Source: an uncultured Eubacteriales bacterium (GTDB lineage Bacteria; Bacillota; Clostridia; Oscillospirales; Acutalibacteraceae). From it: a stretch of DNA of 7,307 nt. The notes beneath the pieces were generated by a model. That model made no database searches, was not told the DNA's origin, and was given only the letters and a program-made list of their open reading frames with translations. Where the stretch lies: positions 1-7,307 of the forward strand of contig CAKVBG010000056.1 in the NCBI GenBank assembly GCA_934725345.1, written 5' to 3'. Both the position numbers and the translations under genes were made by a program. This document shows, one piece after another, positions 1 to 4,759 of this stretch. Positions within the stretch are counted from its first letter, which is position 1. The number at the start of each line of letters is the position of its first letter.

Positions 1-1
1 C

Positions 2-49
2 ATTGAAAAAAATTTGAGAAATGTTGGAGCCAACATTAGAAGGGTGTAA
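2..49 (+). CDS. murA: C-terminal end of probable MurA (UDP-N-acetylglucosamine 1-carboxyvinyltransferase), partial
   Basis: Only the last 15 codons and a TAA stop are inside the window, reading IEKNLRNVGANIRRV. This matches the usual end of MurA proteins, where a helix of the form 'I..KL..LGA.I.R.' closes the chain. MurA transfers enolpyruvate from PEP to UDP-GlcNAc in the cytoplasm, the first committed step of peptidoglycan synthesis. The catalytic region lies outside the window, so the assignment rests on this short tail and on the neighbour: murA immediately before ftsQ is a common Firmicute arrangement. The next gene starts nine bases after the stop, which suggests a shared transcript. 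The identification is likely but not certain from 15 residues. Confidence 0.7.
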   Translation: MEKNLRNVGANIRRV

Positions 50-58
50 TTCAAAGAA

Positions 59-838
59 GTGAAAGTGAAAAATAAATCTAGGAAAAAATCCAGAAAGTTT
101 AGGACCTTTAGAAATAGACTAATTATAATTCTTTTGGGGTTAGCAGTTATAGTTTCTCTGGGATTGGGAGCTTTGTGGGTACTTAATATCTTATTTGCCG
201 TTAGGGAGATACAGTCCGAAAACACGGTAAAATATGAAAAAGAACAAATCATAACAGCATCTAAAATAAAAAAAGGAGATAGCTTATGGTTACTTAATCC
301 TACAAAATGTGAAATGGAAATTTGTAGAGATTTGACTTATGTGGACGAAGCTAAAATAACTAAAATTTTCCCCAATAAAGTTAAAATAGATATCGTGCTG
401 TCAGAGCCTCAGTTTACCTTGTTTAATGGTGAAGAGTACTTCGTGATAAGTAGAAACGATAAAATTTTAGAAAGGAAATCCGAGATAGTCCCTGAACTTA
501 CAAATTTGATGGGACTGAATTTTTCAGTTCTTGAAAACAGGAAAATTTCCTACGAAAAGCCAGAGTTTAAAATTTTAGCTCAAAACATTCTCGATTCATT
601 TAAAAATGTAGGTTTGCCAAATATTCAATCGGTTAATCTTACAGACGTAAATAATATCGTTTTGGAATATGATAATAGAATAAAAATATTACTAGGTGGG
701 GAGGAAAATTTAGAATACAAATCCCTGACGGCTCACGAAATTATAGTTAATAAAATAAAAGCCAATGAAAGGGGTACACTGGATTTGAGAAACTTAAAAA
801 AGGATAATAAATCTTATTTTATCTCTGAAAGTGTTTAG
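59..838 (+). CDS. ftsQ: Cell division protein FtsQ/DivIB
   Basis: This 259-residue protein has the FtsQ/DivIB layout. A short basic cytoplasmic tail (residues 1-20, many K/R) is followed by one transmembrane helix (about 20-47). An extracytoplasmic POTRA-like domain (about 48-117) ends in the conserved pattern 'V.KIFPNKVKIDIVLSEP'. A beta domain (about 118-245) has the family-typical 'RIKILLGGEENLEYK' and 'GTLDLRN' segments. FtsQ joins DivIC/FtsB and FtsL at the septum and helps activate septal wall synthesis. Its likely partner DivIC is encoded in this same window. Translation appears to begin at GTG 59; a second in-frame GTG at 65 is possible, and neither has a strong ribosome binding site (the nearest purine run is AAGGG at 40-44). 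The POTRA region carries two cysteines, C84 and C89, which is unusual for a surface domain. ftsZ, often downstream, is absent here. Confidence 0.88.
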   Translation: MKVKNKSRKKSRKFRTFRNRLIIILLGLAVIVSLGLGALWVLNILFAVREIQSENTVKYEKEQIITASKIKKGDSLWLLNPTKCEMEICRDLTYVDEAKITKIFPNKVKIDIVLSEPQFTLFNGEEYFVISRNDKILERKSEIVPELTNLMGLNFSVLENRKISYEKPEFKILAQNILDSFKNVGLPNIQSVNLTDVNNIVLEYDNRIKILLGGEENLEYKSLTAHEIIVNKIKANERGTLDLRNLKKDNKSYFISESV

Positions 839-863
839 GTACATAAAATTTAATTAGTAAAAA

Positions 864-868
864 AGGAG
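864..868 (+). promoter_or_regulatory. Ribosome binding site supporting the TTG start at 879
   Basis: AGGAG lies 10 bases before TTG 879. No in-frame ATG or GTG occurs between it and the conserved part of the protein, so this site fixes a TTG start for the PLP enzyme. Confidence 0.7.
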
Positions 869-878
869 TTTTATTATT

Positions 879-2126
879 TTGGAATTCGAAAAAGAAGTTG
901 AAAAGCTATCAAAAGAGGCAAGTTTGCTCTGTAAGGAAAAATTTGAAGAAATTGAAAGTATTGAAGAAATAAATTCAAGGAAAGTTTTGGAATCGTTTAT
1001 AGAAGCAAAGGTGAGCGAAACTAATTTTGCTCCAACAACTGGCTATGGATACGGTGATAGAGGCAGAGAAAAAATTGATGAACTCTTTTCGCTTATCTTC
1101 CACACTGAAGATGCTATTGTTAGACATGGATTGGTAAGTGGTACTCATGCTCTCAGTACGGCTTTATTTGGAGTGCTGCGCCCGGGAGATAAAATACTCA
1201 GCGTTACGGGAATTCCCTACGATACAATGCTGGGGGTAATAAATGGGGAAGGGATAGGCTCCTTAAAGGATTTTGGAATTCAATTTAATTTTTTTGAAGA
1301 GAGCTTAGACTCAGAAACGTATTTCGAGAACTTAAGAAAGGAAATTTCCAAGGGATATAAAGCGATTTATCTACAGCGCTCCAGAGGTTATAGTTTAAGA
1401 AAATCACTTTTGGCCAAAGAAATAGGAGAAATAATAGAATTTGTAAAAAAAATAGATTCTTCTATAATTGCTATTGTTGATAACTGTTACGGAGAATTCG
1501 CCGAGCCCATAGAGCCCTCAGACTATTCTGCAGATTTAATAATAGGGTCGCTAATTAAAAACCCAGGTGGGGGAATTGCCAGCTGCGGAGGGTATATCGC
1601 CGGAAAAAGAAATTTAATTGAGCTTTGTGCTCAAAGATTTACAGCTCCTGGAATAGGAAAAGAGGTTGGAGCATCGCTTAGAGGATATATGGATTTGTTT
1701 ATGGGTGTTTATAATGCTCCGCAGGCCGTGGCACAAGCACTTAAAACAGCTGTGTTTGCTTCAGCGCTATTTGAGTTAATGGGGTATGAAGTGTATCCGA
1801 AATTTTCAGAACCTAGAGCAGATATCGTGCAGTCAATTGTTTTGGGTTCGGAGCGAGAATTAGTTTTGTTTTGCCAAGGCATACAGTCAGGCTCGCCTAT
1901 TGATTCTTTTGTGAGCCCGGAGCCTTGGGAAATGCCCGGATATGAAAATAAAGTAGTTATGGCAGCAGGCAATTTTATATCAGGTTCTTCGATTGAACTT
2001 TCAGCCGATGCTCCAATCAGACCTCCATATGCCGTTTGGGTTCAAGGCGGGACCTGTTTTTACTCTGCCAAAGTCGGGATTTTAAAAGCTTGTGAGAAAA
2101 TTTTGAACAAAAATCTGTACTATTAG
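879..2126 (+). CDS. PLP-dependent enzyme of the aluminium-resistance / methionine gamma-lyase-like family
   Basis: This 415-residue protein is a full-length fold-type I pyridoxal-phosphate enzyme of the family named 'aluminium resistance protein' or 'methionine gamma-lyase family' (B. subtilis YnbB-like). Visible landmarks are an N-terminal helical region (1-45), the family segment 'PTTGYGYGDRGRE' (52-64), the cofactor phosphate loop 'VSGTHA' (86-91), an aspartate expected to contact the pyridine ring in 'IVDNCYGEF' (D201), and the presumed Schiff-base lysine in 'GSLIKNPGGG' (K227). The C-terminal part has the conserved 'PIRPPYAVWVQGG' (379-391). Members are widespread in Firmicutes; their physiological substrate is not firmly established, and the aluminium-resistance name comes from an old phenotype. 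A cysteine- or methionine-type beta/gamma elimination is inferred only from the fold. In many Clostridia this gene sits near miaA/hfq/lexA, so its place between ftsQ and yabP is notable. The family call is secure and the reaction is not. Confidence 0.88.
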   Translation: MEFEKEVEKLSKEASLLCKEKFEEIESIEEINSRKVLESFIEAKVSETNFAPTTGYGYGDRGREKIDELFSLIFHTEDAIVRHGLVSGTHALSTALFGVLRPGDKILSVTGIPYDTMLGVINGEGIGSLKDFGIQFNFFEESLDSETYFENLRKEISKGYKAIYLQRSRGYSLRKSLLAKEIGEIIEFVKKIDSSIIAIVDNCYGEFAEPIEPSDYSADLIIGSLIKNPGGGIASCGGYIAGKRNLIELCAQRFTAPGIGKEVGASLRGYMDLFMGVYNAPQAVAQALKTAVFASALFELMGYEVYPKFSEPRADIVQSIVLGSERELVLFCQGIQSGSPIDSFVSPEPWEMPGYENKVVMAAGNFISGSSIELSADAPIRPPYAVWVQGGTCFYSAKVGILKACEKILNKNLYY

Positions 2127-2147
2127 AAGTGTGGTTATTCATAAATA
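2118..2147 (+). promoter_or_regulatory. Candidate sigma-E-type sporulation promoter before yabP
   Basis: TACTATT (2118-2124) matches six of seven positions of the B. subtilis sigma-E -35 consensus KMATATT. CATAAATA follows at 2140-2147 after a 15-base spacer and keeps the CATA core of the -10 consensus CATACAMT, but only five of its eight positions match. The site overlaps the end of the preceding gene and lies about 40 bases before the yabP start. yabP and yabQ are sigma-E-dependent in Bacillus, which makes such a promoter expected here. The weak -10 in A/T-rich DNA keeps this tentative. Confidence 0.3.
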
Positions 2148-2172
2148 TTTTTAATTTGGTTTTTAATTTTTT

Positions 2173-2178
2173 AGGGAG
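2173..2178 (+). promoter_or_regulatory. Ribosome binding site that decides the yabP start
   Basis: AGGGAG directly abuts the in-frame ATG at 2179, leaving no spacer, but lies nine bases before the in-frame TTG at 2188. That spacing is normal, so TTG 2188 is the better start although an ATG lies upstream. Confidence 0.65.
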
Positions 2179-2187
2179 ATGATAACT

Positions 2188-2484
2188 TTGACAAATACCA
2201 AAGAAGAACTAAGAAAAGTTTCCCACCAACCACATAATTTAACTTTAGAAGGTCGTAAAGATTTAATAATCAGTGGGGTAAAAGAGGTTGACAGTTTTGA
2301 TGATAAATCAATTTCTGTTCAAACCAGCATGGGGGATCTCACCATAAAAGGACAAAACCTAAATATAAAAAAACTTAACTTAGAGCTTGGAGATTTAGAA
2401 ATAGACGGTAAAATTTCAGCATTAATCTACAGCGAAAAAAACTCGAATTCATCGGAAGGTTTTTTCTCGAAACTATTTAAGTAA
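2188..2484 (+). CDS. yabP: Sporulation protein YabP
   Basis: This small soluble protein (98 residues from TTG 2188; 101 if the ATG at 2179 is used) is a clear YabP-family member. The core reads as the family pattern: 'HNLTLEGRKDLIISGVKEVDSFDD' across residues 16-39 in two adjoining segments, then 'T..GDLTIKG..L.I..L.LE.GDLEIDG.I..L.Y'. These repeated short beta strands fill the whole chain, and the protein ends in a short hydrophobic/basic tail, GFFSKLFK. In Bacillus, yabP is made in the mother cell under sigma-E and is needed for normal spore formation; its molecular role is not known in detail. It is followed after ten bases by yabQ, its usual partner, so the two are probably co-translated. 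The S4-domain gene yabO that commonly precedes yabP is missing here and a PLP-enzyme gene takes its place. Confidence 0.9.
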   Translation: MTNTKEELRKVSHQPHNLTLEGRKDLIISGVKEVDSFDDKSISVQTSMGDLTIKGQNLNIKKLNLELGDLEIDGKISALIYSEKNSNSSEGFFSKLFK

Positions 2485-2489
2485 GGTGG
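2483..2489 (+). promoter_or_regulatory. Ribosome binding site that decides the yabQ start
   Basis: AAGGTGG overlaps the yabP stop codon. The longest reading of yabQ would begin at GTG 2486, inside this element, which is not workable. The TTG at 2495 is five bases downstream of the element and is the likelier start. Confidence 0.6.
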
Positions 2490-2494
2490 ATAAT

Positions 2495-2869
2495 TTGAAT
2501 CGGCTGATTTTAGAACAAGCAACTGTCCTACTATACTCAGGGCTCTTGGGAATAGTTTTAGGGGCAGCGTATGACGTTTTCAGGATTGTAAGAATGATAA
2601 TAAACTCAAAGAGTATAACAATTTTTATCCAAGACGTATTATATTTTATAGTTAGCGGTCTAATTACTTTTTTTTTCGTGCTGAAAACAAACAGTGGTGA
2701 TTCACGATTTTATATAATTATTGGTGAAGGTATAGGCTGGATTGTTTATCATTTGACAGTTGGAGAATTTGTTTATAAATGTTCAAATGGGCTAGTGATG
2801 TGGGTTAAACATAGGCTGAAATCGCTTGGGAACGAAATATGTAAAAGATTTTCAAAAAAACCAAAATAA
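2495..2869 (+). CDS. yabQ: Spore cortex biosynthesis membrane protein YabQ
   Basis: This is a 124-residue integral membrane protein counted from TTG 2495. Residues 8-26 form the first membrane segment, with the glycine-rich run GLLGIVLGAAYDVFR (16-30); 'YDVFR' following a G..G...G helix is the hallmark of YabQ. Two further hydrophobic segments (about 42-63 and 71-92) carry the family-typical 'QDVLYF', 'FFFVLK' and 'GEGIGW..Y' patterns. The C-terminal 30 residues are basic and probably cytoplasmic. In B. subtilis YabQ is a sigma-E-dependent protein of the outer forespore membrane required for cortex formation, and the same role is inferred here from family and from its place after yabP. Length and topology are normal. 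No strong promoter separates it from yabP, so both are expected on one transcript. Confidence 0.87.
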   Translation: MNRLILEQATVLLYSGLLGIVLGAAYDVFRIVRMIINSKSITIFIQDVLYFIVSGLITFFFVLKTNSGDSRFYIIIGEGIGWIVYHLTVGEFVYKCSNGLVMWVKHRLKSLGNEICKRFSKKPK

Positions 2870-2879
2870 ACTATATAAT
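2851..2879 (+). promoter_or_regulatory. Candidate sigma-A promoter for divIC
   Basis: A perfect TATAAT (2874-2879) lies 17 bases after TTCAAA (2851-2856), a four-of-six match to TTGACA. Transcription would start near 2886, about 80 bases before divIC. A vegetative promoter here would make sense, because divIC is needed in growing cells whereas yabPQ are expected only in sporulation. A/T-rich sequence produces chance TATAAT matches, so confidence is modest. Confidence 0.35.
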
Positions 2880-2890
2880 ATTTCTAAAAT

Positions 2891-2913
2891 GCAAGTGCGA
2901 TACTTGTTATTTT
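2891..2913 (+). terminator. Weak hairpin followed by a T-rich stretch between yabQ and divIC
   Basis: GCAAGT (2891-2896) can pair with ACTTGT (2902-2907), giving six pairs including one G-T, around a five-base loop, followed by TATTTT. It could end the yabPQ transcript. The stem is short, so it may be only a leaky terminator or a structure in the divIC leader. Confidence 0.3.
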
Positions 2914-2953
2914 ACTACAAAAAACGAGAAATAGCTTGAATTTTTGTATTTTT

Positions 2954-2974
2954 GGAGGCATAATTGGTATGTAA
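2954..2974 (+). promoter_or_regulatory. Strong ribosome binding site with overlapping TTG start and ATG-TAA start-stop element
   Basis: GGAGG (2954-2958) is followed five bases later by the divIC TTG (2964) and ten bases later by an ATG (2969) in another frame whose next codon is TAA (2972-2974). Ribosomes could therefore initiate on either codon. The ATG choice would give no protein and might set up reinitiation at ATG 3006. The sequence is certain; the regulatory meaning is inference. Confidence 0.45.
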
Positions 2975-3278
2975 CCTTAAAAGAGTTGTGAGGAACGTAG
3001 AAATTATGAAGTTTAGGTCGAAAAAAAGGGAAAAATCTTCTTTAAAATTTGTGCTGGCAATACTAATGTTAGTAATAGTATTTGTATTTGTGTACCAGTA
3101 TACAAGGATTAAAGTAAAAAAGGAGGAGATTCAAGAAATAAATAATCAGATTTTAGTTCAAGAGAGTAAAAACAATGAAATTTTAGATATACTAAATTCT
3201 AGGGAGTCAGATAAGAATAGTACTCCGGAAGATACTAAAAAAGGTTCCGTGAGGGTTTTTGAGGGCATTATCAGATAA
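2964..3278 (+). CDS. divIC: Septum formation initiator DivIC/FtsB-like protein
   Basis: This is a 104-residue single-pass membrane protein. It has a basic N-terminus (about 1-26), one strongly hydrophobic helix (27-46), then a coiled-coil-like region rich in I/L and charged residues (about 50-80), and a polar tail. That layout, with its place after yabQ and before the S1 gene, identifies DivIC/FtsB, which binds FtsL and FtsQ at the septum. Sequence similarity alone would be weak: the family's usual 'YIE..ARE..G' stretch after the coiled coil is not visible and is replaced by an S/D/K/T-rich segment (79-94) before 'SVRVFEGIIR'. The start is uncertain. TTG 2964 has GGAGG five bases upstream, while ATG 3006 has GAGGA eleven bases upstream and would give a 90-residue protein beginning MKFRSKKREK, which looks like a natural DivIC start. 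An out-of-frame ATG-TAA lies at 2969-2974. Confidence 0.78.
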   Translation: MVCNLKRVVRNVEIMKFRSKKREKSSLKFVLAILMLVIVFVFVYQYTRIKVKKEEIQEINNQILVQESKNNEILDILNSRESDKNSTPEDTKKGSVRVFEGIIR

Positions 3279-3310
3279 AATTATAAAAATAAGGGGGAAG
3301 TTGTTTTCTT

Positions 3311-3751
3311 ATGCAATTTGAAGTAGGATCGATAACAGAAGGGAATATAACAGGAATAAAAAATTTTGGTGCGTTTGTGGAGCTTCAAAACGGAAAGACG
3401 GGTTTAGTTCATATCTCTGAGATTTCGCACTCATTTGTAAAGGAAGTAAAAGATTATCTCAAAGAAGGAGATAAGGTTAAGGTTAAAGTAATAAATGTGT
3501 CGCCTGAGGGGAGAGTAGAACTTTCAATAAAGCAGGTGCCAACGAGTGCTCCGGAGGCTGAAGCAGTCAAAAAAAATAACTTTATCAGACGCGAAGAACC
3601 CAAGGCCAGAAGTGCAGCATCTGTAGAGAACAGATTTGAAGATATGATAAGTAAATTTAAGAAGTTAAGCGATGAAAAGTTAGCTAATTTCAAAAAGAAG
3701 GTTGAGTCTAGACGTTGCCGCAATGGCCACAAAAGCGGAGGAGCAAATTAA
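3311..3751 (+). CDS. S1-domain RNA-binding protein, YabR-like
   Basis: This 146-residue protein begins with one complete S1 (OB-fold) RNA-binding domain at residues 1-75. Its motifs are 'GSITEGNITGIKNFGAFVEL', 'GLVHISEIS', 'LKEGDKVKVKVINV' and 'GRVELSIKQ'. A linker (76-105) and a charged tail follow, with 'RFEDMISKFKKLSDEKLANFKKK' at 108-130 shown here only by its key residues F109, M112, F116 and L124, a feature shared by clostridial homologues, and finally a basic R/K/G-rich end. B. subtilis YabR is the same kind of protein in the same place after divIC. Its target is not known; ribosome or mRNA binding is inferred from the domain. Start ATG 3311 is the only in-frame choice near AGGGGG (3292-3297), although the 13-base spacing is long and translation may be modest. 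A terminator follows, so this is probably the last gene of its unit. Confidence 0.87.
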   Translation: MQFEVGSITEGNITGIKNFGAFVELQNGKTGLVHISEISHSFVKEVKDYLKEGDKVKVKVINVSPEGRVELSIKQVPTSAPEAEAVKKNNFIRREEPKARSAASVENRFEDMISKFKKLSDEKLANFKKKVESRRCRNGHKSGGAN

Positions 3752-3769
3752 ACACACCCGATATGCAGA

Positions 3770-3810
3770 GGGCATCATGTATAGGAAAACATGATGTCTG
3801 ATTTATTTTT
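3770..3810 (+). terminator. Rho-independent terminator after the S1-domain gene
   Basis: CATCATGT (3773-3780) pairs perfectly with ACATGATG (3789-3796) around an eight-base loop. Three more pairs (two of them G-T) extend the stem outward to 3770 and 3799. A T-rich run, ATTTATTTTT (3801-3810), follows. The position 19 bases after the stop codon fits the end of the yabPQ-divIC-S1 unit. Confidence 0.75.
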
Positions 3811-3858
3811 GTTGTAAACATATAAACTTGAAAAGTAGGTTTGAATTGGGTTGTAAAC
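3811..3858 (+). repeat. Direct repeat GTTGTAAAC, two copies, upstream of dapF
   Basis: GTTGTAAAC occurs at 3811-3819 and again at 3850-3858, 39 bases apart start to start. Both copies lie between the terminator and the dapF promoter, so they could be paired binding sites for a regulator. Chance recurrence in A/T-rich DNA is possible. Confidence 0.45.
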
Positions 3859-3865
3859 GTCTTTA
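3852..3865 (+). promoter_or_regulatory. cre-like operator candidate overlapping the dapF -35 region
   Basis: TGTAAACGTCTTTA matches 12 of 14 positions of the catabolite-response consensus TGWAARCGYTWNCW bound by CcpA/LacI-type repressors. It overlaps the proposed -35 hexamer, where binding would be expected to repress. The downstream arm is the weaker half. No regulator gene is visible in the window. Confidence 0.3.
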
Positions 3866-3890
3866 AAGAGAGGTAAAATTAGAGTATAAT
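3862..3890 (+). promoter_or_regulatory. Sigma-A-like promoter of the dapF-pyrG-dapL unit
   Basis: A perfect -10 TATAAT (3885-3890) is preceded after 17 bases by TTTAAA (3862-3867), a four-of-six match to TTGACA. It lies just after a terminator and 23 bases before the dapF start codon, with a good ribosome binding site between. Position and spacing make this the likely promoter for the downstream operon. Confidence 0.6.
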
Positions 3891-3913
3891 ATAAAGAGTT
3901 AGGGAGGACGAAA

Positions 3914-4759
3914 ATGAAAATAAAATTTACTAAAATGCATGGATGCGGAAACGATTATATTTACATAAATTGTTTCAACCAAGAAATAAAGAATCCTTCT
4001 CAGCTAAGTATGGAGTTATCATACGATAGAAGAAAAAGCATAGGTGGTGATGGCATAATTTTGATAGAACCCTCAGAAACTGCCGACGCCATGATGCGGA
4101 TATTCAACAAAGACGGTAGTGAGGGAAAGATGTGCGGCAATGGCATAAGGTGCGTTGCTAAGTATCTTGTGGATCATAATATTTCAAATAAACTTGAAAA
4201 TATAAAAATTGATACCAAAAGCGGAATTAAAACCCTAGACGTCCTAGAGAATAATGGTAAAGAAGCTTTGGTGAGGGTTAGCATGGGCAGAGCGAGCTTG
4301 AATCCAAATGATATTCCTATGATAATAGAAAAAGAAAAAGTAGTAAATGAAGCAGTTACCGTTGGTAAGGAAACTTATAATATAACCTGTGTATCTATGG
4401 GAAATCCACATTGCGTGTTATTTGTACCGGAGGCTTACACGGCGAATGTCAAAGAGGTGGGCCCGCAACTTTGCAACCACACTATGTTTCCTGAGGGAGT
4501 TAATGTTGAATTTGTGAGTGTTGTAGATAAAACGAATTTGATAATGAGAGTTTGGGAAAGAGGTAGCGGAGAGACTCTTGCTTGCGGAAGTGGTGCGTGT
4601 GCGAGTGTTGTGGCAGCGGTGGAAAATGGTTACTGTGAGCCTAATACCGAAGTGACTGTTCACGTGCGTGGAGGAAAGCTCAAAGTAAATTATGGCAAAG
4701 ATGAAGTATTTTTAATTGGAAATGCAGTTAAAGTTTTTGAAGGAGAAATAGAAGTATGA
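3914..4759 (+). CDS. dapF: Diaminopimelate epimerase
   Basis: This is a full-length, 281-residue DapF. It converts LL-diaminopimelate to meso-diaminopimelate in the cytoplasm, without cofactor, supplying peptidoglycan cross-links and the lysine precursor. The two-domain pseudo-symmetric fold is reflected in two matched catalytic segments: 'GKMCGNGIRC' with catalytic C74 and 'ETLACGSGACA' with C224. Other conserved stretches are 'MHGCGNDYIYI' (8-18), 'GGDGIILIEPS' (44-54), 'MRIFNKDGSEG' (61-71), 'MGNPHCV' (162-168) and 'MRVWERGSGET' (211-221). ATG 3914 has AGGGAGG six bases upstream, so the start is secure. The stop overlaps the pyrG start by four bases (ATGA), which suggests translational coupling. 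The gene follows its own promoter and is the first of the dapF-pyrG-dapL unit. Confidence 0.97.
   Translation: MKIKFTKMHGCGNDYIYINCFNQEIKNPSQLSMELSYDRRKSIGGDGIILIEPSETADAMMRIFNKDGSEGKMCGNGIRCVAKYLVDHNISNKLENIKIDTKSGIKTLDVLENNGKEALVRVSMGRASLNPNDIPMIIEKEKVVNEAVTVGKETYNITCVSMGNPHCVLFVPEAYTANVKEVGPQLCNHTMFPEGVNVEFVSVVDKTNLIMRVWERGSGETLACGSGACASVVAAVENGYCEPNTEVTVHVRGGKLKVNYGKDEVFLIGNAVKVFEGEIEV

Noticed and set aside
1709..1972. Open frame of 87 codons on the - strand inside the PLP-enzyme gene
   Set aside because: It lies wholly opposite a well-conserved coding region, has no recognisable motif and is explained as a by-product of the other strand's codons.
2486..2494. GTG at 2486 as the start of yabQ
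   Set aside because: The codon is inside the AAGGTGG ribosome binding element, and no other site lies upstream at workable distance; TTG 2495 fits better.
3454..3732. Open frame of 92 codons on the - strand across the S1-domain gene
   Set aside because: It is antisense to a clear S1 domain and its tail, and the hydrophobic/serine-rich translation has no family resemblance.
3891..3913. CTP-sensing attenuation leader (GGGC-type start followed by a terminator) for pyrG
   Set aside because: The transcript from the proposed promoter would begin in an A/G-rich stretch without GGGC, there is no hairpin before dapF, and pyrG itself overlaps dapF.
4418..4663. Open frame of 81 codons on the - strand inside dapF
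   Set aside because: It is opposite the conserved DapF catalytic region and no protein family is recognisable.
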